This document shows positions 10,595 through 19,676 of a stretch of 64,000 bases of DNA, piece by piece. Location: assembly GCF_039521845.1 (NCBI RefSeq), contig NZ_BAAACW010000020.1, forward strand, positions 5,975 through 69,974. Reading direction: 5' to 3'. Below the pieces are notes generated by a model. The model saw only the letters and a program-made list of their open reading frames with translations. It was not told the DNA's origin and did no database searches. Source of the DNA: Alkalibacterium iburiense (GTDB lineage Bacteria; Bacillota; Bacilli; Lactobacillales; Carnobacteriaceae_A). Positions within the stretch are counted from its first letter, which is position 1. Every line of letters starts with the position of its first letter. The translations under genes and the position numbers were made by a program.

Positions 10595-11480
10595 TGGCAG
10601 GGTATACCAACAGATCGGTATTTTCTTCATCCATACTTTTTATAAAGCTTTGGATGAGAATATTTATTGCATTTAATATAGTTTGTTTTTGATTGCCAAT
10701 CAAAATTTTGTTGTTACTAATTAAAAAAATCAATTTTTGATTTGTTTTTCTATCGAGATAATCATCTTTATTCATTAGTATTGTTACCCATAGATCGATA
10801 ATTGGTCTAAAAGGTTCAATAAAATCATCTGCTAAATTGAAAGCATTGTATTGATTATTGTGGCCAATACCAAGAGCTGGATGCAGGCCATGGGCTATTA
10901 TGCTTCTTACGACTGCAGAACGAAATACAATATAGCCATAATTAAGGGCTGAGTTGATTCCATCTAAACTACTGCGTTCTCTAATAAAATCTGAACCAAA
11001 TAATGTTTGAAAATAAAGCTTTGCAGCATGCCCTTCACGGTTAGTTTTATCCGATATTTCTACTGACTCAGCTAATTCGTATAGTTTTAATACTATTTCA
11101 TTATCCTTTTTTAAATGAGCTAGAACAGAGGCTTGATTATGAATTTTTATTTGTATAAACTGTTGCCACATTTTTTGTTGGGTATTTTTATTCCAAGACA
11201 TTTGCTTTTTGAGAATTCTTGAAGACTGATGGTGACTGTGAGGGGAGAGGACATAGGTATTAGGTAAATGTTTTTCATCACAAAAAACTAATAGAATATG
11301 ATAATTTGCTAACTTATTGATTAAACGAGCGGTTACAACTGTTTGCTGATTGTCTACTATAATAGTATGTATATCAGAAAGAGGGATTAGCAGTTCTGTT
11401 TCTTCTCTGACAACCTTTAAATTATCTAAATATAAGTTCAGACGATCCGATTTTTCTATATAAACAATTCGCCAACTCAT
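10578..11480 (-). CDS. cas1: CRISPR integrase Cas1 (type II)
   Basis: A 300-residue Cas1 of type II form. The metal-binding residues are recognisable in NREGHAAK (Glu), GLHPALGIGH (His) and LADDFIEPFRP (Asp/Glu). Cas1 with Cas2 inserts new spacers at the leader-repeat junction. A GTG at 11489 is possible, but the ATG at 11480 is preceded by GAGGTG at a spacing of 6 nt and gives the family-typical MSWRIVYIE start. It lies downstream of the tracrRNA terminator, so transcription must read through that terminator or come from another promoter. No lesion is seen. Confidence 0.92.
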   Translation of the reverse strand: MSWRIVYIEKSDRLNLYLDNLKVVREETELLIPLSDIHTIIVDNQQTVVTARLINKLANYHILLVFCDEKHLPNTYVLSPHSHHQSSRILKKQMSWNKNTQQKMWQQFIQIKIHNQASVLAHLKKDNEIVLKLYELAESVEISDKTNREGHAAKLYFQTLFGSDFIRERSSLDGINSALNYGYIVFRSAVVRSIIAHGLHPALGIGHNNQYNAFNLADDFIEPFRPIIDLWVTILMNKDDYLDRKTNQKLIFLISNNKILIGNQKQTILNAINILIQSFIKSMDEENTDLLVYPANGIAL

Positions 11481-11510
11481 CTTTTTCACCTCTTCTTATT
11501 TTTGGGTAAA

Positions 11511-11606
11511 GAAAAAGCCCCATAGAATGGGGGCTGATCTCGGCATAAAGCCTTTTTTTGGTAGGTTCTCTCAACCTTTGGTATTACGGAGTCCTCCGTC
11601 GAGGAC
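11511..11606 (-). ncRNA. tracrRNA
   Basis: On the minus strand CCGTAATACCAAA followed by TTGAGAG and TACCAAAA forms an anti-repeat that pairs with the array repeat in three blocks (13, 7 and 8 bp) with a bulge between them. It is followed by the small stem AAGGC-TTTAT-GCC and by a terminator hairpin, AGCCCC / GGGGCT with a T-run ending near 11512. This is the same architecture as SaCas9 tracrRNA. The 5' end carries a perfect hairpin, GTCCTC-GACG-GAGGAC (11591-11606). The gene sits inside the cas operon between cas9 and cas1 and in the same direction. tracrRNA pairs with crRNA for RNase III cutting (rnc lies at 29584) and for Cas9 loading. Confidence 0.9.
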
Positions 11607-11612
11607 AATCTC

Positions 11613-11641
11613 ATTATACCAAAGTCCCATCAAATTGTAAA
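11613..11641 (-). promoter_or_regulatory. tracrRNA promoter
   Basis: TTTACA (11636-11641) and TATAAT (11613-11618) are separated by 17 nt on the minus strand, with TGG directly before the -10 as an extended -10. The predicted start is near 11606, at the base of the 5' hairpin of the tracrRNA. Confidence 0.85.
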
Positions 11642-11653
11642 CCCTTTATTTGA

Positions 11654-14600
11654 TTAAATTGCTGGAATCTTATCTTTGAATACTTCTGAATCGATTAAGT
11701 ATTCATTTCCTAAAGTATCCACTACATATTTCTTTATGTTTTTTAATGGACCTATAGTAACTTTTTGTTGTTTTCCATCATTATATGAAATATCCTTAAC
11801 TTCAATAGTACTTTTTCTAGGATCATTGTCTCCTCTAAAAACCTTTTCATAATGCACGGTTTTTTTCAATTTCTCACCTGTCTCTGGATCTGTTAGCTTT
11901 TCTTCTTTTTCATAAGAAATACGATCATTCTTATATAAACTAAATTGAAAAGTATAAGAGTCATCAATTTTCTTATAATACGCAACTTTCCCTTCAGGTC
12001 CATTATATTTTTCCATGTCGAGCACATATTCATTTCCCGACTTGGTAAACCAGTTATATGGTACACCGAGATACTTATATTTCCCTTCCTCATTTTTATA
12101 AACATCGATTCGGATACTTTTTCTCTTTTTTAAAATAACATTTCTTTTAGATTCAGGATATTTATTGGTGATATCAACATGAATGTGTAGTTTTTCATCG
12201 AGATATTTCAAACTTTTCACTGGAACTTTTCCATCTTTTAAAATATAGCCATGTTCTCTATAGAAGTCTTGGAACGGATTATCAGCATGTTTATGTTCCT
12301 CAATGACTTTCATCAATAATTCCCATGTTTTAGGATCATGTTGAGCCATTAAAAAGTGATCCGGATTTTTGTCAATTTTTTTCTTTAAAGTATTAAATCC
12401 AGGTTTATCGAGCTCATAGATATTTTTCACTTTCCCAACAATGTATTTATCTCCATCTTTTACTCTGGTAGAGTAGAGGGTTTGATTAGTCATGGTCCGG
12501 TTCGGCTTACGATCGACTTTATGAGAGTACTTCACTTTATTTTCGTAATTACGCAAACTTCTTAAAAACTTGATAGTAGGGGAGTTGAATAGTTATCCGT
12601 CTTCTAATATTTCACCCGTATCTTTGTCTACTACGATTCCTTCATCATTCATATCAATGGCTTTAAATTGTTCAAGTAACGGCATACGCCCGATAGCTGC
12701 AACGATTAGAGCGTCAATAGCATGGTGCGCATGACTCTCATCTCGATCTTTATTTAAGCGTGCCCGGCGGCGTAAGGCAGAAGTGAAGCTTCCTCTAATT
12801 GAGAGTACTTTTGTATCAATATCATTATTTTGATAGAACGTGCGAAGGTTAGCTGAAAAACTCCTCATCGCATACTGTGTATCGACTAGATTTCGATTGA
12901 TAAAGTCTTTTTGCACTTCTTCATCATTTTTAATGTCTCTGATTTCTAAAAGGTAGTTTAATTTTTTCTTTGAAATCATTCTTGATTTAAATAAATTAGT
13001 CGCCTCTACTTTAAACTCTTCAAAGGTCCGTTTGGCTTTACCACTTTGAAAATACTGGAAAGGCGTGAGTTGTCCCTTATCCTGATTTTCTCCTCTATAA
13101 CACAGCACTTTATTTTGCTGGCTATCATCAAAAGAGTAGGAGAGTGGTATAATATGGTCAATTTCAAATTGGGTAAAATCTTTTACAATGTCATGTAGAG
13201 AAATACTTCTACCCGTGTATATGCATTTTCCATCCTGTTCATCCCATAATTTTAGGGCTAGATGCTGCTTACCATTTAGGTATAGCTCTTTAATATGATC
13301 GACTTCTAGTAAATCAGCCATCTTTTTCTCAAATTTACCTACACGTTTTTGTATATCACTGATTTGTTTTCTTTTTTCATCACTGTTTTTCTCTCGAGCC
13401 ATTTCTACAACTACATAAGCTAACTCCCCATAGGTCTCTCTTACCTTATTAGTAATTTTAATTGCTTCTCTGTGTGCTCGTTTAGCAACCGTACTTAGTA
13501 TAGCTTCACCATCAAACTTAATCTTATTACCTGATTGCAGGCGTTCCAATCTGTTTTTACCTAAACCTCTTTCTGTAAAAAGCTGCATTTGATTTTTACT
13601 CGTTTCCCAAAGTTCACGCAATATTAAATCCATCGCTTTTTTCGAAAGAGCGTGATACTCTTTAAAAGAAGTATCGCTTTTTAAGGCATCTATCACTTCA
13701 GTTAAATCTTTTCCATAATATTCCTCGAATAACTCTTTTAATTGTTCTTCCCGACGACTGATACTTTTTTCGGCGGTCAATATTTCAGCGATTTCATCTA
13801 AACAATCTCTGTTTTCAAAAAACTCAGATGGGAGGGTGATATTTTTCAAAAGACTTTTCAACTTTTTCAGACCTAAAAACTCAGTAAAGATAGGTTTATC
13901 TGTTTTTAAATCTAAACGTGCTCCTTTAATGTCTATTTCATTTGATATGCCTATTAATTTTGCTATATTTTTAAGAGTTATTTTCTTACCTTGCTTGGCA
14001 TAGCTGTTTATCAATTCTTCTTTTTGATCCTGAGTAAGTGAAGCCATCTCACCCGTTTCTTCACTAGGAAAGCGAAGGTTGTTTAAATCATTTAATAAGT
14101 TGAACAACTCAGCGGTATAAGCTTTTTTAGGAATACGTAATTCGTCTGTGAAATAGGTGCCTTTGCCACGCATTTTATTAATCATCGTTTCATGTTGAAG
14201 AATTCCTTCTTCATCAAAGAACCATTCTCCGTAGGGAGTAGGGGATTTTTTTGATCCCGGTCCTTCATAATACTCTCTTCGTTTAGACATTAATTCAATG
14301 TAAGTATCTATAAAATTATCATCCAATTCATGATGCTCTTTTTGAACCTCAAGCATTGCTTTGGCTTCTTTAATATAATCTTCTGTTTTAAATCGATTTT
14401 CATGATTTCTGACTACTTGTTTTTTCTTTAGTTTTTCATATTGTATCTCAACCACATGTTTGTCTTCTAATTTCTTTGCATTACGCTTTAATTGTTCTTT
14501 AGTAGACAATTCACTGCCAGATGTTTTTTCATCTTCTTCAGGTGTATCTATTGTGGTTCCTCTTCTCTTCGCAAGATGATAAAGAGCTGCGGCTAATTCA

Positions 14601-14899
14601 TCCGGCGATAGAGGGGAGGATAGACCTTTCAAGCGTGCCTTATAAGGATCAATTTTATGTATGAACTCACAGGATAAGCCATTAGCTTCTAAAAATTCTC
14701 TTGTTCTTTGTAGACGGTGCTTTCTTCTTCTTTTTAAACGTCTTGATCCTCTAAACCCACGGCGTTCCTCATTAGCGTTTCTGGTTGCTTCTTCAAATAG
14801 TCTGACACCCGCGTCAATGATGTCTCCCGTTGACTGGTCAATAACACCCCAGCCAACACTGGATATACCTATATCTAAACCAAGTACTAAATTTGACAT
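11654..14899 (-). pseudogene. cas9: Cas9, SaCas9-like (type II-A), interrupted by an in-frame TAA
   Basis: Read through, the frame gives about 1,080 residues, close to SaCas9 (1,053). The start at 14899 has GGAGGG 6 nt upstream; the alternative ATG at 14905 abuts it. Visible parts: RuvC-I GLDIGISSVGWG (Asp9), an Arg-rich bridge helix (about 42-66), RuvC-II VVVEMAREKN (Glu499), HNH FEIDHIIP with His582 and Asn605, and RuvC-III SHAHHAIDAL (His726, Asp729). The C-terminal WED/PI part begins YSHKVDRKPNRT and ends KKYVVDTLGNEYLID, both SaCas9-like. Codon 769 is TAA (12593-12595). The frame continues in phase as LFNSPTIKFLRSLRNYENK, which matches the expected linker, so one nonsense change separates the nuclease lobe from the PAM-reading domain. 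The downstream piece could start only at TTG 12556 and has no ribosome binding site. Whether Cas9 is made by readthrough is unknown. Confidence 0.93.
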
Positions 14900-14930
14900 T
14901 GACATCCCTCCAATTAATAAAGTTACTCAT

Positions 14931-14939
14931 ATTATACCA
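14931..14939 (-). promoter_or_regulatory. cas9 promoter, extended -10
   Basis: TATAAT at 14931-14936 (minus strand), preceded by TGG as an extended -10, lies 31 nt upstream of the cas9 start. No good -35 is seen at 17 nt. A GGAGGG ribosome binding site follows at 14906-14911. Confidence 0.6.
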
Positions 14940-15096
14940 TGAAAGTGCTTACTTTTATAAATTCTTTTTAGACTAATCGTTGAGAATAACGCAAAAATCA
15001 AAGGTTCATTTTCTTTTTATAATTTAAATCTGCATTAGTTAAGATTTTGTTGCATATCTACATTCGAAACTAATCATTCGGTTTATGAAAAAGGTG

Positions 15097-15119
15097 AGTT
15101 TGTTACGATTAAACAAACT
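15097..15119. promoter_or_regulatory. Inverted repeat in the cas9-sulfatase intergenic region
   Basis: The 360-bp gap between the divergent cas9 and sulfatase genes holds an 8-bp inverted repeat, AGTTTGTT and AACAAACT, with a 7-bp centre. This is the size of an operator for a dimeric repressor. I cannot assign it to a regulator. The rest of the gap is AT-rich with no other structure that I can support. Confidence 0.3.
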
Positions 15120-15262
15120 TAACATTTGAACTTATTTTGAAGAAGATTGTAAAATAAGGTAAAAACTCCATCTTCTGAGCGCTTTTTCTGACATAAAAAT
15201 ATCTATCTGTTAACGTAATCAGTGTAAAGAATATGACAGAGAAATTCTAAGGAGGAATTTAA

Positions 15263-16888
15263 GTGAGTAAAAAGAAACCAAATATAGTATTGATATTCGC
15301 AGACGACTTAGGATACGGGGATGTGTCAAGTTTTAATCCCAATTCAAAAATACAGACTAAGCATATCGATCGACTCGCCGATGAAGGGATGCAGTTTAGA
15401 GATTCTCATGCGACGTCCTCTTTATGTACACCTTCTCGTTATGGATTATTAACGGGTCGATATAACTGGCGGTCACGTCTGAAGAGCTTCGTTGTGACGG
15501 GTGATTCCGAAGCACTGGTTGAGAAGAATCGAAAAACGTTGCCGCATATGTTAAAAGAAAATGGGTATAGAACAGCTGCAGTAGGTAAATGGCATTTAGG
15601 TATGGATTTTGAAATGTTAGATGAGAAGGACTTTGATAAGTTTTCTCTAGATAAAGAAAGCTTTGAAGTGAAAGGTCCGCAACTGGGAAGAAATAAGCAG
15701 TTCGATATGACCGCAGTTGAAGCGGCTAAAATTGAAGGCTTGGACATTGATTATTCAAAACCAATTAAATATGGTCCGAATGATTTCGGTTTTGACTATT
15801 TCTTTGGAACAACAGCTTCATTAGACCAGCCGCCTTATGTTTACGTTGAGAATAACCATTTTGTAGATGATCCGACTATTCTGATGGGTCTTCCGAATGT
15901 AGCGCGTCATAACCCATCCCAGCAAGAAGCTTGGCAGATGGGACCGGCATCGCCTGAGTTCGATGTACAAAAAGTACCAGAAGATATGCAGAAGAAAGTC
16001 ATTGATTTACTCGATGATATGGGCGAGAGAGAAGAACCGTTTTTCCTATACTATCCGACGCATCTTGTTCACGGACCTCTTCTTCCAACAGATGAATTTA
16101 AAGGGCGTTCTGGTATTGGGAAGTACGGAGATTTCGTCTTACAGTTAGATGCTTACGTTGGTCAGATCATTGATAAGTTAAAAGAAAAAGACAAATTTGA
16201 TGAAACGATCTTCATTTTAACAAGTGATAATGGAGCTTCTCCTGTTGCAGACTTTGAACATCTAGCTAAACAAGGGCACCACCCTAATCATATCTACAAA
16301 GGTGAAAAAGCAGATATTTGGGAAGGCGGTCATAGAGAGCCTACAATTGTCTCTTCTCCAGAAATGATTAAACCGGGAAGTGTCTCGAATCATATGGTCA
16401 GTCACTCAGACATTTACCGGACAGTGGCCGACATATTAGGAGTTTCCGTACCAGATGAAGCCGCTGAAGACTCAGTTTCTTTAGTCGATTTACTCAAAGG
16501 AAGCGATGAACCTGTACGTGAAGACGTGGTGCATTCTTCAGGTAATGGTGGGTTATCCATTCGCAGAGGCTTCTGGAAGTTAAATCTGGTAGATAATGGC
16601 GGAGGATTTAGTGAAATCGATCAAACAAATTTCAAACCTACTGAACTTTATGATTTGCGTGAAGATATCAGTGAAACGAATAACGTCATTGATGACTATC
16701 CAGATGTCGTAGAAGAACTCATGGAGCGACTAGCAGAGCATGTTAAAAAAGGACGTTCGACTGAAGGGAAAGAACAGGAAAATGAAAGAAACAACCCTAC
16801 AGGAGAGTGGCCTCAAATTAATTGGATGAAGGACTATGACAGTTATATTCAGAAATTTAAGAAGAAGCAAGAAGACAGCGAAGAGTAA
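15263..16888 (+). CDS. Cys-type sulfatase (arylsulfatase/choline-sulfatase superfamily)
   Basis: A 541-residue alkaline-phosphatase-superfamily sulfatase. The metal ligands Asp14/Asp15 lie in IFADDLGYGD. The sulfatase signature LCTPSRYGLLTGR places the cysteine to be converted to formylglycine at residue 55, followed by Arg59. TSDNGASP later in the chain supplies the second Asp/Asn metal ligands. There is no signal peptide, so the enzyme acts in the cytoplasm and its sulfate ester must be imported. AAGGAGG precedes the GTG start at 15263 (spacing 7). The next gene encodes the maturase, 14 nt downstream, so the pair is an operon. The natural substrate cannot be told from sequence. Confidence 0.9.
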   Translation: MSKKKPNIVLIFADDLGYGDVSSFNPNSKIQTKHIDRLADEGMQFRDSHATSSLCTPSRYGLLTGRYNWRSRLKSFVVTGDSEALVEKNRKTLPHMLKENGYRTAAVGKWHLGMDFEMLDEKDFDKFSLDKESFEVKGPQLGRNKQFDMTAVEAAKIEGLDIDYSKPIKYGPNDFGFDYFFGTTASLDQPPYVYVENNHFVDDPTILMGLPNVARHNPSQQEAWQMGPASPEFDVQKVPEDMQKKVIDLLDDMGEREEPFFLYYPTHLVHGPLLPTDEFKGRSGIGKYGDFVLQLDAYVGQIIDKLKEKDKFDETIFILTSDNGASPVADFEHLAKQGHHPNHIYKGEKADIWEGGHREPTIVSSPEMIKPGSVSNHMVSHSDIYRTVADILGVSVPDEAAEDSVSLVDLLKGSDEPVREDVVHSSGNGGLSIRRGFWKLNLVDNGGGFSEIDQTNFKPTELYDLREDISETNNVIDDYPDVVEELMERLAEHVKKGRSTEGKEQENERNNPTGEWPQINWMKDYDSYIQKFKKKQEDSEE

Positions 16889-16902
16889 GGGGGCATGAAT
16901 GA

Positions 16903-17799
16903 ATGACATTCAGTCAGACTCAAAAGCTTGACAATATGGTTCTCATTAAAGGGCGTTCCTTTTTAATGGGGACCGATTCTCAAGCTGGTTTACCTGAAGA
17001 TCTTGAAGGACCCATTACTGAAGTAGAAGTAACTGACTTCTATATGGATCAGACGACAGTCACGAATAAAGACTTTTTAGAGTTTTTCTTAGATACAGGC
17101 TATATTACGGATGCTGAAAGACACGGGTCCTCCCATGTCTTTCATCTATTAGTGGATGAAGAAGTCAGAGAGACTTACCCCAAACTTCCACAAGCTGAGT
17201 GGTGGTTGGAAGTTGAAGGAGCTAGTTGGAGAATGCCAGAAGGAGAGGGCTCTTCCATTAAAGAACGTATGGATCACCCTGTCGTGCATATTTCTAGAAA
17301 TGATGCCTTAGCCTACTGCAAATGGGCTGGAAAACGACTGCCTACGGAAGCTGAATGGGAATACGCGGCTCGAGGCGGAAGAAAACAGCAGACCTATCCT
17401 TGGGGAAATGAGTTGAATCCAGGCGGAAAACACTTTGCCAATATTTGGCAAGGGGAGTTACCTGATTTTAACTCGGAAGATAATGGTTATATAGGTACGG
17501 CACCTGTCAAAGCTTTTCCTCCAAATGACTATGAACTTTTTCAAATGTCCGGGAATGTATGGGAGTGGTGTTTGAATCCTGGAAGGATACCACTTAAAAC
17601 ATTTAATGAACAGAACTCTAAAGAGATGCTCGAAGACCATAACCATTACAGTAAAGAAGGCTACGCTGTAAGGGGTGGCTCATTTTTATGCCACTGTTCG
17701 TACTGCAGAAGATACCGGGTAGCCGGAAGAAATACAAACACAGCTCATTCTTCAAGCAGCAACTTAGGCTTTCGCTGTGTGAAAGATAAAAAGGATTAA
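16903..17799 (+). CDS. Formylglycine-generating enzyme (SUMF1/FGE family)
   Basis: A 298-residue protein with the FGE-sulfatase fold: KGRSFLMGTDS near the N-terminus, RLPTEAEWEYAARGG in the middle, GNVWEWC, and the catalytic segment GGSFLCHCSYCRRYR with Cys263 and Cys268 as the active pair, ending SSSSNLGFRC. FGE uses oxygen and copper to oxidise the sulfatase active-site cysteine to formylglycine. A second cysteine (265) replaces the residue more often seen between them. The gene directly follows a Cys-type sulfatase, which is its evident client. It is distinguished from other SUMF1-domain proteins (EgtB, PvdO) by this Cys pair. Confidence 0.9.
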   Translation: MTFSQTQKLDNMVLIKGRSFLMGTDSQAGLPEDLEGPITEVEVTDFYMDQTTVTNKDFLEFFLDTGYITDAERHGSSHVFHLLVDEEVRETYPKLPQAEWWLEVEGASWRMPEGEGSSIKERMDHPVVHISRNDALAYCKWAGKRLPTEAEWEYAARGGRKQQTYPWGNELNPGGKHFANIWQGELPDFNSEDNGYIGTAPVKAFPPNDYELFQMSGNVWEWCLNPGRIPLKTFNEQNSKEMLEDHNHYSKEGYAVRGGSFLCHCSYCRRYRVAGRNTNTAHSSSSNLGFRCVKDKKD

Positions 17800-17811
17800 G
17801 GAGATAGGTAT

Positions 17812-18240
17812 ATGAGTGAATCGAACGATCAACCACAAGATAAAAATGAATTAGCCGAATTTCGAACGGAATTAGCTGAAATGAGAAGTTCGATGGCCGA
17901 AAGCCGGACCCTGTTGGCTGCGGAGAGAACCTATGCGGCTTGGATTCGGACAGGTTTTACCATTGCTGGGGCAGGGTGGACTTTAGGAACCGCCTTGAGA
18001 GACTCAGAAGGAGCCACTGCTGGATTAATTCTTGGCGGGGCATTGATTATACTAGGTATGTTCTCTTTTATTTTTGCTTGGATTGGATTTAAAGCTATAT
18101 ACGATTATTTAAAAGAACAATTTAAAGATGATGACGATAAGAGTTACCCAACGACTTTAAACCTGACAACGGTAACCGTCATTTCGGTTGTCCTGTTTGT
18201 TGTGTTTGCTGCTGGTTTTGGGTTATTACTAATAAATTAA
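17812..18240 (+). CDS. DUF202 (YidH-like) small membrane protein
   Basis: A 142-residue protein. A charged coiled N-terminus (residues 1-40) leads to the DUF202 hallmark LLAAERTYAAWIRTGF, then three predicted membrane spans (about 45-65, 70-95 and 120-142). The function of DUF202 proteins is not established. It follows the FGE gene by 12 nt and has AAGGAGAT before the ATG, so it belongs to the sulfatase operon. Confidence 0.8.
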   Translation: MSESNDQPQDKNELAEFRTELAEMRSSMAESRTLLAAERTYAAWIRTGFTIAGAGWTLGTALRDSEGATAGLILGGALIILGMFSFIFAWIGFKAIYDYLKEQFKDDDDKSYPTTLNLTTVTVISVVLFVVFAAGFGLLLIN

Positions 18241-18253
18241 GAAAGGGGATCAT

Positions 18254-19016
18254 ATGAACTGGGATTCAATTTTGAACGTTTTTGCAGAAATAGGTAATAT
18301 GGCTTTACCTATCTTTGTGTTTTTTACGATGTTTAATGTAGGTTTGGCACAAGACTTAAGTGATATTACGGATTATTTAAAAGAATGGTCCTTTCACCTG
18401 AAAGTTGTCTTGGTAAACTTTATTGGAGGGCCGCTTATTGCTTATGTGCTGATTCAGCTCTTTTCATTAGATTCGCAAATGGCTATCGGCCTACTCATAT
18501 TTAGTATGTGTGCCGGGGCGCCCTTTATGATTAAACTGGTAAACTTTGCGGATAGGGATGTAGCCTTAGGGGCGAGTCTGATGCTTGTACTAGTATTAGT
18601 CAGTGTTATATATGTACCAATTGCCTTGCCTTTAGTATCTGGAGATATTGAAGTCAGTGCCTGGGAACTGTTTACTAACTTATTCAGGCAACTCGTTATT
18701 CCTATTATCATTGGAGTTCTACATAATTACTTTTTCTCAGACTTTTCAGAGAAAATTCAACCATGGGTAGCCAAAATAGGAAACATTTTTAGGATATTTC
18801 CTATCAGCAAGTAGAGATGACGATCACTTACAAGAGGTTGCTGCTTTAGGTACGGGACAAAGAAACACAGCTGCCAGTATGCTTATAGCCGCAAACAATA
18901 TCCCCCAAAGTCCTGAAATATTTTTAATTATTACAATTGTGAACATGTTAGGGCTTATCATCCACCTTGGTTTATCCAAATTGATGAACAGAAGAATTCT
19001 AGAAGAAGCTATATAA
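18254..19016 (+). pseudogene. Bile acid:sodium symporter-family (BASS) transporter, frameshifted and internally deleted
   Basis: The first 186 codons encode the N-terminal membrane half of a BASS-type transporter (start MNWDSILNVFAEIGNMALPIF) and stop at 18814. From about 18801, in another frame, the sequence encodes SASRDDDHLQEVAALGTGQRNTAASML and a last membrane span up to a stop at 19016; GTGQRN is a hallmark of the family C-terminus. Joined, the two parts give about 255 residues against the usual 300-330, so the junction near 18795-18805 combines a deletion of roughly two helices with a frame change. The gene follows DUF202 by 13 nt and probably was the importer of the operon. Confidence 0.8.
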
Positions 19017-19031
19017 AAGAGTTAAAACAAA

Positions 19032-19076
19032 AGGCATTCTATATCAGAAAATTATCTTCTGACATAGAATGCTTTT
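19032..19076. terminator. Bidirectional terminator between the BASS pseudogene and the XRE gene
   Basis: The arms AGGCATTCTATATCAGAA and TTCTGACATAGAATGCTTTT pair with one mismatch. A T-run follows on the plus strand and a T-rich stretch (TTTTGTTTTAAC) on the minus strand. It serves both converging genes. Confidence 0.75.
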
Positions 19077-19105
19077 TAGTTTTCTCTATTAATCAAATGG
19101 ATAGT

Positions 19106-19408
19106 TTACTGTTCTTCTGGTACTAAGCCTTCTAAAAAGTTCAACAGCTGCCATTTTTTCTCTTCTGGTAAACGAGAGATGACCGATTGCAGTTTGCTGT
19201 CAATCACCGTTGCCTCTTCATTAAAAAATTCTGCTAGGGTGACACCTAAGGCAGCACAAATTCTTGTTAGTGTCTTTAGTGATAGTTTGCTGTCATTATT
19301 TTCAACTGCTGAAATGAAAGAAGGAGAGACTTCTACTCTTTGTGCAAGTTCTTTGGCAGTCATATTAGAAGCTTTTCTGACTTCTTGAATTCGATTTCCG
19401 ATATCCAT
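19106..19408 (-). CDS. XRE-family helix-turn-helix regulator
   Basis: A 100-residue protein with a lambda-Cro/C1-type HTH at about residues 5-60 (TAKELAQRVEVSPSFISAVEN, then LKTLTRICAALGVTLAEFF) and a short acidic C-terminal tail that may mediate dimerisation. It resembles the SinR-like small XRE regulators. Nothing in the sequence shows its targets; the neighbouring SulP gene, divergently transcribed, is a candidate. Confidence 0.8.
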   Translation of the reverse strand: MDIGNRIQEVRKASNMTAKELAQRVEVSPSFISAVENNDSKLSLKTLTRICAALGVTLAEFFNEEATVIDSKLQSVISRLPEEKKWQLLNFLEGLVPEEQ

Positions 19409-19676
19409 ACGTAACGTCCTTTCACACTCTTATTTTCATAGTCTACCATAAAATACTCTTACATGGATTGGATTAAATGAATCGATTAAGGGTTCACATA
19501 TTAGTCTTAATTTATTCACAATTCTATTAATCCTCATCCTATACCATTGTAACCGATTAAACTTATACTGCCATTTCAATTTTTACTATAATAATTAATC
19601 TTAGACTTAATTAAAATTTGATAAAATAAACCTATATGTTAATATATTGAAGGTATAACTATTCAAGGAGGATTTT

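Noticed and set aside
11654..12556. The Cas9 C-terminal part as an independent gene of 300 codons
   Set aside because: It is in the same frame as cas9, can start only at a TTG without a ribosome binding site, and matches the Cas9 WED/PI region. It is treated as the 3' part of the interrupted cas9.
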